DNA from: Fluviicola sp.
Lineage (GTDB): Bacteria > Bacteroidota > Bacteroidia > Flavobacteriales_D > Crocinitomicaceae
Direction of reading: 5' to 3'
Length of the DNA: 64,000 bases
Assembly (NCBI GenBank): GCA_029866325.1
Contig: JARWZO010000003.1
Coordinates: forward strand, 62,001 to 126,000
Shown: in pieces, positions 7,371 through 15,313 of the stretch
Layout of the letters: each line of letters opens with the position of its first letter
Numbering within the stretch: the first letter of the stretch is position 1
Notes under the pieces: generated by a model
What the model saw: only the letters and a program-made list of their open reading frames with translations
Told to the model about the DNA's origin: nothing
The model's database searches: none
Position numbers and translations under genes: made by a program

Positions 7371-7937
7371 TCATTTTTTATTTTTAATACATCTAATTGA
7401 AAATCCGCTAGTTTTCATAAAGCCTATTTTTGATACGCTTTTTTGATTTTTATTGATTGTATAAGTTTCTACGAAAGTTGTACCATCCAATACACCTGAG
7501 GTTGAAGTCCAATAATGTGCAAATAGTTCTTTATCACGAATTTTACCATCTACAGTTCTATAGTGGGCGAAAAGTGATGAGAAACTATTTGAATCAATTT
7601 CTGTTAACTTATAATATATTGAATCTTGCCCCCCTAAATTATCAATTAGTGTCTGCCATTCTTCAACTGATGGTAAATGCCAACCTTCAGGACAAGCAAT
7701 TTTTGCATCCTCAAAATTGTATAACATTCCTAATTTCTCACAATCAGCACACCAACTATTTGGAGTTTTGAAATTTAAGTTTTCTGCCATCCAAGTTTGA
7801 TCGCCAATTGTAATAGTTTTATATGTTTTACCGTCTCTTGAATCTTTAAATTTATTGTTATCTATTTCAGCATTGTTAAAGCTTAAAATTAAAACTATCA
7901 ATGATATAAATAATGCAATAGAAGCTATCTTTTTCAT
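7371..7937 (-). CDS. Secreted FISUMP-domain protein
   Basis: The start is the ATG at 7937 (MKKIASIALFISLIVLILS), which gives a proper signal peptide; the upstream frame extension is not needed. The 188-residue product has the FISUMP domain: FKDSRDGKTYKTITIGDQTW, MAENLNF, then ACPEGWHLPSVEEWQTLID and a closing GFSIRCIKN. FISUMP domains occur in secreted and surface proteins of Fibrobacter and Bacteroidota, with no known activity. The conserved Cys residues (WCADC, ACPEG, IRCI) suggest disulphides. It is followed by attC-like element B, so it may be a cassette gene. Confidence 0.82.
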   Translation of the reverse strand: MKKIASIALFISLIVLILSFNNAEIDNNKFKDSRDGKTYKTITIGDQTWMAENLNFKTPNSWCADCEKLGMLYNFEDAKIACPEGWHLPSVEEWQTLIDNLGGQDSIYYKLTEIDSNSFSSLFAHYRTVDGKIRDKELFAHYWTSTSGVLDGTTFVETYTINKNQKSVSKIGFMKTSGFSIRCIKNKK

Positions 7938-8525
7938 TTTTTTTATTTGTAAATCTTCTATCCACGAAGAATTTTTATTCTTAAATATAATTTGTGTTCG
8001 AAGCAATTTCCCTCGAGCAGTTGTGTATAACTTTCAAATATGCGAAACTTTAACTACTCACAACTAACTAAAATCGAATTTCCAACTGATTTTCAGGAAT
8101 TGTATCCCTTCCATTTTGCGAATAGCCATTGTTACGTTATTAACCCAATAGTACATAATAATTCTGAAAAATGAGAGAATGCTGAAAGATTCGTGCAAAG
8201 AAATTTGGGTTTGTCAGCAGAGATGATCGGACCGCGCTAACTAGTTGGGAAATGGAATGAAATCAATGGTTTGGGGAAATTATGGCCTGCCACCCTCCTT
8301 AATCCTCCCTCGCAGGGAGGAAACAGAGTCTCGGCTTCGAACACGGATCCCACACTCAGTCCTCACGCTCTTCCCTGAAAGAAAAAAGCGTTGGTGGGAA
8401 AAGTGTGAGTGTGAAGTGTGAGTGAAGAGGGACAAAAAGAATTAGCTTCTTTCCAGTGTAAAAGTATTAGAAGGGTCCGATAGCAGACTTCGTTCCTCAG
8501 TCGCTACGGATTCACCACAAAGTGC
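7938..8525. other. Non-coding stretch with an imperfect hairpin
   Basis: No convincing gene is seen in these ~590 bases between the FISUMP start and the tRNA terminator. The one structure is an imperfect hairpin: 8351-8375 (CACACTCAGTCCTCACGCTC then TTCCC) against 8396-8420 (GGGAAAAGTGTGAGTGTGAA...), with short tandem GTGTGA units on the right side. The FISUMP promoter should lie near 7950-8050, but I see no perfect TAnnTTTG box. Confidence 0.45.
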
Positions 8526-8558
8526 AAAAGCCACCGCGCCTGAGGCGGGATGGCTTTT
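8526..8558 (-). terminator. Probable intrinsic terminator of tRNA-Lys
   Basis: AAAAGCCA at 8526-8533 and TGGCTTTT at 8551-8558 form the outer stem, with CCGC/GCGG inside. Read on the minus strand, the GC-rich hairpin ends in TGGCTTTT about 10 bases after the tRNA CCA end. Confidence 0.65.
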
Positions 8559-8568
8559 TCTACTTTGG

Positions 8569-8644
8569 TGGTGATCCGGCTGGGATTCGAACCCAGGACC
8601 CATACATTAAAAGTGTATTGCTCTACCAGCTGAGCTACCGAATC
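8569..8644 (-). tRNA. tRNA-Lys (anticodon TTT)
   Basis: Read on the minus strand, the acceptor stem GATTCGG (from 8644) pairs with CCGGATC with one G-T pair. The D-arm is GCTCAGCTGGTAGAGC. The anticodon stem ATACA/TGTAT holds the loop CTTTTAA (anticodon TTT), and the T-arm is CTGGG-TTCGAAT-CCCAG. The discriminator A and an encoded CCA finish at 8569. All canonical parts are present, and no intron or second tRNA is nearby. Confidence 0.97.
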
Positions 8645-8897
8645 TAAACCGCTTTCTCAATTTCGTAACGAATACTTAATCGTGATTGCGGGTGCAAAGA
8701 TAGGTATCTTTTATTCTTTTACAAGAAATCACCGCAAATTTCTCAAAAAAAATAGCAGTGAATGTGCTAACTCCCTGATTTCAACGGATGAGCCCAAGAG
8801 GTAATTTCGTCGAAATCAATCCCAATTCACATCGAACTATGGAAATCATTCGCTTTTGGTTTGTTGGGTCACGGCTCAAACGATTAATTTTGTGGTA

Positions 8898-9632
8898 ATG
8901 AAACGAAAAAAACGAGTCCGATTATCGCTGATTAAACGCTTGGCTTTAACCTTGACCGTTTTGTGGGCTGTGGCGCTCATCGTTTTTTTCTCCAATCCTA
9001 CATGGGCAAAATCGCAATGGAACTTAACCTACAACTGGCTTACCAATCGCACGTTTCAACCGAAAACAAAAGCCATTCCATGCACAGAGCATGAAACCCA
9101 CGCTTGGCAAATGGTCGATAGTGTGGAACAATATTGGGCACATTCTTGTGATCATGGAATCGCACCGCTGAAGTTTGTGCGCGATATTCAACCTGCCATC
9201 GATAGCGGTAAACTGGTTCCGATTATCCCCAATGAATTGTACCAGGTCGATACGATGAGGTATTCTTTTCCGTTTGCTATTCCTGAAACTCGCGCCTTGA
9301 TTGATACCATTGCAACGCGGTTTCAGCACAAACTCACCAATACCAAACTCGCAGGAGTGCGAATCACCGTAACGTCCGTTTTGCGCACCAAAAGTTCTGT
9401 AGCCCGATTGGTAAGACACAACCGAAACGCCATTCGTAACAGTGCTCATTTGCACGGCACCACATTCGACCTTTCGTATGCGACCTACGATTTTGAGCGA
9501 CCGATTGATGCCGCCGAAGCCGATTACTTGAAGGAAATATTAGCCCAGACCTTGTTTGAATTGCGCCGCGAAAAAAAATGTTGGGTGACGTATGAATTGT
9601 TTCAAACCTGTTTTCATATTGTGACCCGTTGA
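8898..9632 (+). CDS. DUF5715-family protein (M15 peptidase-like), membrane-anchored
   Basis: I take the ATG at 8898 (MKRKKRVRLSLIKRLAL); the 14 codons before it look like chance extension. The 244-residue product starts with a basic stretch and one TM segment (ALTLTVLWAVALIVFF). The C-terminal domain has VTSVLRTKSSVARLVRHNRN, AHLHGTTFDLSY and FHIV, the pattern of the DUF5715 family, which resembles zinc D-Ala-D-Ala carboxypeptidases of family M15 (HxxGxxxD and HxV positions). A periplasmic cell-wall role is likely but not shown. It is followed at ~100 bp by a thioredoxin gene on the same strand. The 250 bases between tRNA-Lys and this gene show nothing else. Confidence 0.72.
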   Translation: MKRKKRVRLSLIKRLALTLTVLWAVALIVFFSNPTWAKSQWNLTYNWLTNRTFQPKTKAIPCTEHETHAWQMVDSVEQYWAHSCDHGIAPLKFVRDIQPAIDSGKLVPIIPNELYQVDTMRYSFPFAIPETRALIDTIATRFQHKLTNTKLAGVRITVTSVLRTKSSVARLVRHNRNAIRNSAHLHGTTFDLSYATYDFERPIDAAEADYLKEILAQTLFELRREKKCWVTYELFQTCFHIVTR

Positions 9633-9734
9633 GGCCACTATTTTTATTAAATTTACGTCTTACAGAAAGCCATTGTAACAAATGTGTGTTTTTGGCTATA
9701 TTATTGTAAGAAGGATTTGCACAAACATCAGGAT

Positions 9735-10607
9735 ATGAAACATTACTTTGCAGCGCTGGTTTTAACCGTTTTGACAGCTTTCGGAGCTACGGCACAAATT
9801 AAGTTCGAACACATGACCTTGGATGAAGCCAAGGCGAAAGCGAAGCTTGAAAAGAAACCCATTTTTGTGGATGTACACGCTTCATGGTGTGGTCCTTGTA
9901 AACGAATGGCGGCTACCGCGTTTGTTGATCCGGCTGTTTCGACTTATTACAATGAACATTTCATCAACGTAAAAATCGATGGTGAAAAAGAAGCAGAAGG
10001 AGGTCCTAAAACCATGATGGAATATTCACTTAATTCGTATCCGACCTTGTTATACATCAATCCCGATGGAACACTTTTTAGAAAATTGGTCGGCGGACAA
10101 GATGCTGCTACCTTGTTGAAACGCGGGAAAGAGTTGATTGATCCGAATTCTTCTGCCTTGTTGCAAGCGCGCAAAACCTACTACGCTTCCAAAAAAGAAA
10201 CGGCAGATCTTAAAACCTATATTTCGGTGATGATTGCCGATCAGGCTGATTCAACTGACCTTTTCGCACAAACGTATTATACCACCGCCAAGACGATCAA
10301 TCTGGCCGATCAGGTTGATTTCTATGTGTTTTACACATCCGAACAAAATTCGGCGAGCGCCAATGGACTTTATTTCTTAGAGCACTACGAATCGTTTCCT
10401 CCGAATGTAGTGGCCGATAAAATCAAAGAATGGATCAATCAATCGTTCTCTATAGCGTTAGAAAAATCCGATTATTCCATTGTTGAAACCACTGTGAAAC
10501 AATTGTATCCTTACTGGCAAAAAACCGAAAGCATTCAGGATCAGGAAACCTATCTGACGTATGTAAAACAACAGTTTGACAAATACAATTCAGGACAGAG
10601 ACAATAG
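9735..10607 (+). CDS. Periplasmic thioredoxin-family protein
   Basis: The ATG at 9735 (MKHYFAALVLTVLTAFGATA) gives a typical signal peptide; the frame extends upstream to 9684 without one. The 290-residue product has a thioredoxin fold in its first half with the redox motif SWCGPCK after KPIFVDVHA, then SYPTLLYINPDGT as the cis-Pro strand. The second half (~140-290) is helical and of no family I recognise. Bacteroidota have many such thioredoxin fusions in the periplasm for disulphide reduction or cytochrome maturation. The partner is unknown. Confidence 0.88.
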   Translation: MKHYFAALVLTVLTAFGATAQIKFEHMTLDEAKAKAKLEKKPIFVDVHASWCGPCKRMAATAFVDPAVSTYYNEHFINVKIDGEKEAEGGPKTMMEYSLNSYPTLLYINPDGTLFRKLVGGQDAATLLKRGKELIDPNSSALLQARKTYYASKKETADLKTYISVMIADQADSTDLFAQTYYTTAKTINLADQVDFYVFYTSEQNSASANGLYFLEHYESFPPNVVADKIKEWINQSFSIALEKSDYSIVETTVKQLYPYWQKTESIQDQETYLTYVKQQFDKYNSGQRQ

Positions 10608-10693
10608 GTCTTTATCTTCTTTATAAAATTCAATGTGGGTTCGCGGTTAATCTATAAGTAGGATTCTCTTAATTATGCAAAAAAATCAATGTG

Positions 10694-10722
10694 GGTTCGC
10701 GATTTATCGCGAACCTTTTTTT
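10694..10722. terminator. Bidirectional terminator between convergent genes
   Basis: GGTTCGCGAT (10694-10703) and ATCGCGAACC (10706-10715) form a perfect 10-bp stem, followed by seven T. It sits between the thioredoxin gene (+, ends 10607) and the M28 peptidase (-, ends 10721). The stop of the peptidase overlaps the T-run. A 16-bp direct repeat of the left flank (TCAATGTGGGTTCGCG) also occurs 56 bp upstream at 10630-10645. Confidence 0.85.
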
Positions 10723-11623
10723 AATTGGTCAACACCACAAACACCCCATCAATCACTTGTGCCATTCGTGCATAATCCAATCGATCCATGGTATCACCTT
10801 TTTGGTGGTATTGTTTGTTGCGGTAAAATGCCGTATCGGTGATCATCAAGGCACTAACACCGATTTGCCAATAGTTCAGATGATCTGAAAAATCAATTCC
10901 GGGCAACGACTTCGGACCTTTGAATTGTTTGGCTTTCACGGCACTTTTGTGCTTGAATTGTTTGGTGAATTTTCGGGCAAATTTCCCCGGACCGAACTGA
11001 TTGACCAACGTGATGTAATTTCCGCGACTTCCATAGAACAACTTCAAAATCCCCAGCGGATACTGTTGTGTTTTTCGTTCATCGGCAAAATAACCGATCA
11101 TTTCCAGGCAAATCATACCTTTTACGGTCACAGAGTCTTTTACCAGCGATTGGGCGTGAATGTAACTTCCCATGTATTCGGATCTAAAAAATGGCGGTTC
11201 TTCCAATGTATAAGCTACCAGATCGATGCGCTGTGCAGTTGTGATCGTATCGAGTTGGCGCGCCAATTCCAATAAACCGACTGTTCCGCTTGCATTGTCG
11301 TCTGCACCTTGCTGTTCGCCGCACACATCGTAATGAGCTCCTACGATGATTCGCTCTTCATGCTGTGTTCCGAATGAAGCGATCACGTTTTTGTACTCGC
11401 GTTTCCCAATAAAATACGATTGAAAATAAACCGTATCCGCATATTTCGAAAATTCGGTATGCAGGTAATCGGCTATTTCGTTGAGTTGTTCGATGTTTTC
11501 GTAATTGCGGTGAACTGCGGTTTGTGTAAGCACAGTCATGTGCGCTTTGATGCGATTGGTATCGGATTGCGACCACAGTGTTGCTGAAAAGCCGATGAAG
11601 GAAAGGAGAAAGAGGTGTTTCAT
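10721..11623 (-). CDS. Secreted M28-family zinc peptidase
   Basis: This 300-residue protein has a signal peptide (MKHLFLLSFIGFSATLWSQ). It has the M28 aminopeptidase metal-site pattern: GAHYDVCGEQQGADDNASGT (His and Asp ligands), LVAYTLEEPPFF (catalytic Glu-Glu) and FSDHLNYWQIG (His ligand). Family members remove N-terminal amino acids with two zinc ions. The protein should act in the periplasm or outside the cell. It is followed on the same strand, in the upstream direction, by a GNAT gene whose stop is one base before this start, so both are probably cotranscribed with the methyltransferase at 12168. Confidence 0.9.
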   Translation of the reverse strand: MKHLFLLSFIGFSATLWSQSDTNRIKAHMTVLTQTAVHRNYENIEQLNEIADYLHTEFSKYADTVYFQSYFIGKREYKNVIASFGTQHEERIIVGAHYDVCGEQQGADDNASGTVGLLELARQLDTITTAQRIDLVAYTLEEPPFFRSEYMGSYIHAQSLVKDSVTVKGMICLEMIGYFADERKTQQYPLGILKLFYGSRGNYITLVNQFGPGKFARKFTKQFKHKSAVKAKQFKGPKSLPGIDFSDHLNYWQIGVSALMITDTAFYRNKQYHQKGDTMDRLDYARMAQVIDGVFVVLTN

Positions 11624-11624
11624 G

Positions 11625-12155
11625 TTAGTTTTTTAGCAATCCGTAATACAGTAAATCTACTAATTCTCCGGCAGTTGTCCGGTGATCTTTTCTGAGTTGA
11701 CCTTCTACAACAAAACCGCATTTCTGGGCCAGTTTGCGAGCTGCCGTATTCTGTTCGTGAGTTCGTAGGTAGAGTTTTTCGAAACCCAATTCACCAAAAA
11801 AGTGATCGATAACGCGGTTCATGGCTTTGTACAGAATTCCTTTTCCTGCATAGTGTTCGTCAATAAAAAAGCCCAGTTCCGCTTTCGGAATATCCCAATC
11901 AATGTTTTTGACATGGATGTAACCGATGATTTTCTCCGAATGATTATCCACCAATACGTAGGGAAAGTTTTTCTTCTCATCCACCTCACGAAGCAGTTTA
12001 TCGATAAAGGCTGAAAACAATTCAAGCGTTGCTGCATTGCCAACTGTTACTGGAAAGAACGCTTCCAACCGCTCTTTGTTGGCATTTACCGTTTCAAAAT
12101 AAGCTTGGGAGTCGTCTTGCCGAATCAACCGGATGGTGTAATTGTCGAATGTCAT
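11625..12155 (-). CDS. GNAT N-acetyltransferase (RimJ/RimL-like)
   Basis: This 176-residue GNAT protein of the RimJ/RimL subgroup begins YTIRLIRQDDSQAYFE. It has GYIHVKNIDWDIPKAELGFF, then the acetyl-CoA loop DEHYAGKGILYKAM, and the late motif LYLRTHEQNTAARKLAQKCG. It transfers acetyl from acetyl-CoA to an amine; the acceptor may be a ribosomal-protein N-terminus or a small molecule. It lies in a close minus-strand series: methyltransferase, GNAT, M28 peptidase, with gaps of 12 and 1 bases. Confidence 0.9.
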   Translation of the reverse strand: MTFDNYTIRLIRQDDSQAYFETVNANKERLEAFFPVTVGNAATLELFSAFIDKLLREVDEKKNFPYVLVDNHSEKIIGYIHVKNIDWDIPKAELGFFIDEHYAGKGILYKAMNRVIDHFFGELGFEKLYLRTHEQNTAARKLAQKCGFVVEGQLRKDHRTTAGELVDLLYYGLLKN

Positions 12156-12167
12156 TTTTGGGAAGAA

Positions 12168-12827
12168 TTAGACTGCTTTTTTGGCTGTAATGACCAAATT
12201 CTCCATAATGATCTGCTTGCCGTTTAATTCAAACGCAGGTTCTGTATTTTCTGCCACGGAGAGCACTTCAAAACCATTTTCTGTCAGTAAATCGGCAACA
12301 TCTTCTTTCGAAAACAAGTTGAATCCGAAACGTGTAAAGGGAATGTTCTCCATCAAGCGTTTGGGCCGAAGACCGATTACCAGCAAGCCTTCCGTTTTCA
12401 AAACGCGTTTGAATTCAGCTAAAACAAGCCATTGGTCTTCCCAAAAGTAAATCGTGTTTACAGTGAATAGTTTGGTGAACGTATGCTCGTCAAAGGGTAA
12501 TGAAATGCCGTTGGTGTGAACGAATTCTGCTTGTTGGTTTGCGATCCATTCTTGGTTGTTTTTTCGTGATTCTTCTACCATCAATTCAGAAAAATCGCAA
12601 CCGCTATAAGAAATACTCGGATCGATGGATACAATTTCGGAAACAAAATGCCCGTTTCCCATGCCGATTTCGAGAATGCGATCATTGGTTTCGGCATTCA
12701 ATGTGCTCAGTGTATCGAGAATGATGGTTTTATTGCCATCGCTCATCCATTCGCCTGTTTTGATGCCTTCATCGCCTTTTGGTTGCCGAAGCTGCGCTGC
12801 CATTTCCCGCGATTGTTGTTCGTCCAT
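12168..12827 (-). CDS. Class I SAM-dependent methyltransferase
   Basis: This 219-residue protein has the Rossmann methyltransferase motifs: DRILEIGMGNGHFVSEI (motif I, SAM binding), YSGCDFSELMVEE (motif II acidic residue) and FTKLFTVNTIYFWED (motif post-II). LKTEGLLVIGLRP gives the later strand. The fold is that of the methyltransferase-11/25 group, acting on small molecules. The substrate is not readable. It is probably first in the three-gene minus-strand unit ending with the M28 peptidase. Confidence 0.9.
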   Translation of the reverse strand: MDEQQSREMAAQLRQPKGDEGIKTGEWMSDGNKTIILDTLSTLNAETNDRILEIGMGNGHFVSEIVSIDPSISYSGCDFSELMVEESRKNNQEWIANQQAEFVHTNGISLPFDEHTFTKLFTVNTIYFWEDQWLVLAEFKRVLKTEGLLVIGLRPKRLMENIPFTRFGFNLFSKEDVADLLTENGFEVLSVAENTEPAFELNGKQIIMENLVITAKKAV

Positions 12828-12900
12828 TTGGTTAATGTTAAAGGCTAAAGATAATGAACTGCGATTGAACAGCTATTGAACAGCTATTGATCAACAATAA

Positions 12901-12980
12901 TTAACCACATAGTGCACATAGGAAACATAGAAATTTAAAAATGTCAGAGACTATGTGTTCTATGTGTCCTATGTGGTTAC
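12901..12980. repeat. Imperfect long inverted repeat
   Basis: TTAACCACATAGTGCACATA plus GGAAACATAG (12901-12930) is mirrored by CTATGTGTTCTATGTGTCCT plus ATGTGGTTA (12951-12979), with a 20-base A-rich loop. It is made of the short unit (A/C)ACATAG repeated within each arm. It sits between divergent genes (12827 minus, 13035 plus). A bidirectional transcription element or a REP-like repeat is possible. Confidence 0.65.
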
Positions 12981-13034
12981 AATCTATTCGCGAATCAGAT
13001 TTCATGTTATTTTTGTGTCTCAAATCCCAACACC

Positions 13035-14117
13035 ATGGAACCCCTCAAAGAACTCTTCAATCGCGCTTTTTACGAGCAATTTGCCGATGCTTTCACGAAC
13101 GTTTATACCGGTTTTGAGCGCAACCAATTTGTGAAAGATGTGACCAAGAACTTTGAACCGCTTTCGCTGAATGAACGTATGCGCAATACTTCGGTGGTGT
13201 TACAAAAGCATTTACCCGCCGATTATGAAAAAGCGCTGGAAATCATGTTTGCAGCTGTGCCGACTTTAAAAACAGGTTATACAACGTTGGTTTTTCCTGA
13301 TTTTGTGAGTCAATTTGGGTTGAAGCACCAACAATTGTCGCTCGAAGCATTGAAGTATTTCACCGGATTCGGTTCGTCGGAATTTGCCATTCGGGTGTTC
13401 CTGAAAAAGGATTTTGAGAATACACTAAAAACCATGGTAGAGTGGGCGGGTGATGAGAATCATCATGTACGCAGGTTGGCTTCGGAAGGTTCGCGTCCGC
13501 GCTTGCCTTGGTCGTTTAAATTGCCACAAGTTATTGAAAACCCCAAGATCACACAGCCCATTTTGGAACAATTGAAAGCCGATCCGGAATTGTATGTGCG
13601 CAAATCGGTTGCCAACCACTTAAACGATTTCTCGAAAGACAATCCGGACTATATGCTCGATTTGGTTGGTTCGTGGGATCGTTCCCATCCGCATACGGCA
13701 TGGATTGTGAAACACGGAACCCGAACACTTATCAAAAAAGGAAATGCCGGTTCTATTGCGGTTTTCGGGTTTGAAAAAGAGGTCAAATTGCGGGTGGAAA
13801 ATTTCCGCTTAGTTTCTTCCGATCTGAAGCTGGGAGATGTGCTCGATTTCTCGTTCGATCTGGTTTCCGAAAAACAAACTTCCCAAAAACTGGTGGTCGA
13901 TTACATCATTCACTACCGCAAAAGTGCCGGCGATTTGTCTCCAAAAGTCTTTAAACTGAAAGAGCTGAATCTTGAACCCAATCAGCGAATCACGCTTTCC
14001 AAGAAACAACGAATCCAGGATTTCACCACACGTAAACACTATGCGGGCGAGCATGTGCTGGAGATTCAGGTAAACGGAGTTGTGATGGCGACTAAAGTTT
14101 TTCAGTTGATTGTTTAA
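13035..14117 (+). CDS. DNA alkylation repair (AlkD-like HEAT-repeat) protein
   Basis: This 360-residue protein is built mainly of helical HEAT-like repeats. It has the signature VRRLASEGSRPRLPW, then DPELYVRKSVANHLNDFSKD and SHPHTAWIVKHGTRTL. This is the pattern of the DNA alkylation repair family related to AlkD/AlkC, glycosylases that remove alkylated purines. The last ~100 residues (from ~255, EVKLRVENF) form a separate beta-rich domain, as in the AlkC-type subgroup. It is a single gene with its own promoter region. No damage-response operator was identified. Confidence 0.86.
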   Translation: MEPLKELFNRAFYEQFADAFTNVYTGFERNQFVKDVTKNFEPLSLNERMRNTSVVLQKHLPADYEKALEIMFAAVPTLKTGYTTLVFPDFVSQFGLKHQQLSLEALKYFTGFGSSEFAIRVFLKKDFENTLKTMVEWAGDENHHVRRLASEGSRPRLPWSFKLPQVIENPKITQPILEQLKADPELYVRKSVANHLNDFSKDNPDYMLDLVGSWDRSHPHTAWIVKHGTRTLIKKGNAGSIAVFGFEKEVKLRVENFRLVSSDLKLGDVLDFSFDLVSEKQTSQKLVVDYIIHYRKSAGDLSPKVFKLKELNLEPNQRITLSKKQRIQDFTTRKHYAGEHVLEIQVNGVVMATKVFQLIV

Positions 14118-14297
14118 TTGTTTACCAAGATTTAAGTAAAGAACCATGATCCAGCCGTGTCTGCAAAACCAGCATGAGGATCCATGCAGAAGTGAGCGTT
14201 TGTTTTTCTACTGTTTGAGGAGGTACGACGAGTTTAGAAAAACTAGTGAATGACCTGCTAATGGATCATGCGTTTTGCCACGGCAAAGCATTTTTTG

Positions 14298-14329
14298 CTT
14301 ACTTTTTGCTGCTTTGGGCAAAAAGTAAG
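14298..14329. terminator. CTTACTTTTTGC hairpin (copy 1)
   Basis: CTTACTTTTTGC (14298-14309) and GCAAAAAGTAAG (14318-14329) form a perfect 12-bp stem with an 8-base loop, 3 bp past the stop of the MepA-like gene. On the minus strand the 3' arm itself carries the T-run. The same arm sequence recurs at 25818-25857. The 180 bases between this hairpin and the AlkD-like gene show no gene. Confidence 0.7.
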
Positions 14330-14332
14330 AAT

Positions 14333-15112
14333 TCACTTCACCTTAAAATCCACATGATAATGATCATCGTGAAGCGAATTGATCAACGGAGTCAGGTTTG
14401 TGGTAATATAAATACCTGTTTGCTGCAGTTTTTTTCCTGATGTGGTCGCAAATAGCTCATCCCGCAATTCCATTTTCCAAATCACTTTCTCAATAGTTAA
14501 ACCATTCGTTTTAGCCGATTCAATGAGCGTGAGCAGGTGTTGCGCCATCAATTCAAAATCAATGGAAACAGTTGGATCTTCTTCGTATCGACCATTGGCA
14601 TCAAAATTCATGAGGTAATGCTGAGCTCCGGCAAAGTCGAGATCGGTATACGGTTTTCCGTTTTTGAGCAACGGAGTCATGAAATCAATGCTTAGTCCGT
14701 TTTGATGCGTGCGATGCGGCGAAATTTTCCCTCCGTGTTTATTGGAGCATTCCATGATTCCAAACAAGCGATCCGGAGCTGTTTTTTCCAACTTTCCGTA
14801 AGCATCCAACACGGATGATTTGACCAGCGAATGTACGAAGCAGCGATTGGCTAGGTAACTGTTGGTATCGAAATAATGATAATTGGTTCCAAAGAACGGA
14901 AAGAGCTGTCCGTGTTCCAACGATCCGTTGCTGACCGTTCCTTTTGAAACGCTTTCTGTTGAATCGGAACTTAACTCCAAGTAATGTTTTTCTACTAGCG
15001 AAAGGGAATCTGTTGTGATCGCATTCGAAGGAGGTGTTTGACTGATGGAATTGGTTGGTTCGGAACAAGCGGTTACCAATAAGAGGAAAACGAGGGGGAA
15101 AGTGTGTTTCAT
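14333..15112 (-). CDS. Penicillin-insensitive murein endopeptidase-like lipoprotein (MepA/M74 family)
   Basis: The start is the ATG at 15112 (MKHTFPLVFLLLVTACSEP), giving a lipoprotein signal with Cys at the cleavage site; the product is 259 residues. The M74 zinc motifs are present: SPHRTHQNGLSIDF (H-x6-D type, with GKI before it) and DDHYHVDFK at the C-terminus (HxH). Family members cut the D-Ala-meso-DAP cross-links of peptidoglycan. The lipid anchor suggests action at the outer or inner membrane in wall remodelling. It is flanked by a hairpin at its 3' end and stands alone. Confidence 0.86.
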   Translation of the reverse strand: MKHTFPLVFLLLVTACSEPTNSISQTPPSNAITTDSLSLVEKHYLELSSDSTESVSKGTVSNGSLEHGQLFPFFGTNYHYFDTNSYLANRCFVHSLVKSSVLDAYGKLEKTAPDRLFGIMECSNKHGGKISPHRTHQNGLSIDFMTPLLKNGKPYTDLDFAGAQHYLMNFDANGRYEEDPTVSIDFELMAQHLLTLIESAKTNGLTIEKVIWKMELRDELFATTSGKKLQQTGIYITTNLTPLINSLHDDHYHVDFKVK

Positions 15113-15313
15113 AGTAAAAGTTCGATTCCAAGCATGGAATGTTAAACGCATAAAGTTGGTCTGTTTTTTGGCACAATTCGTCCAACGATCATGCCAACAA
15201 TTCTTGGTGATAACTTCTTCATATTTCTTGTTCATGCCAATCACACAGAATAAAACTTCCTGCTAATTTTACCGCGGGACGGCGAACTTTCCAAAACCAG
15301 TCTCTTGAGTAGT

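Noticed and set aside
8351..8420. Hairpin with GTGTGA units as a small RNA or riboswitch
   Set aside because: The arms are imperfect and low in complexity, no promoter or terminator frames it, and no riboswitch core is recognised.
12901..12980. CRISPR-like array from the repeated ACATAG units
   Set aside because: The units are only about 7-9 bp with no regular spacers and are arranged as one inverted repeat, not a direct-repeat array.
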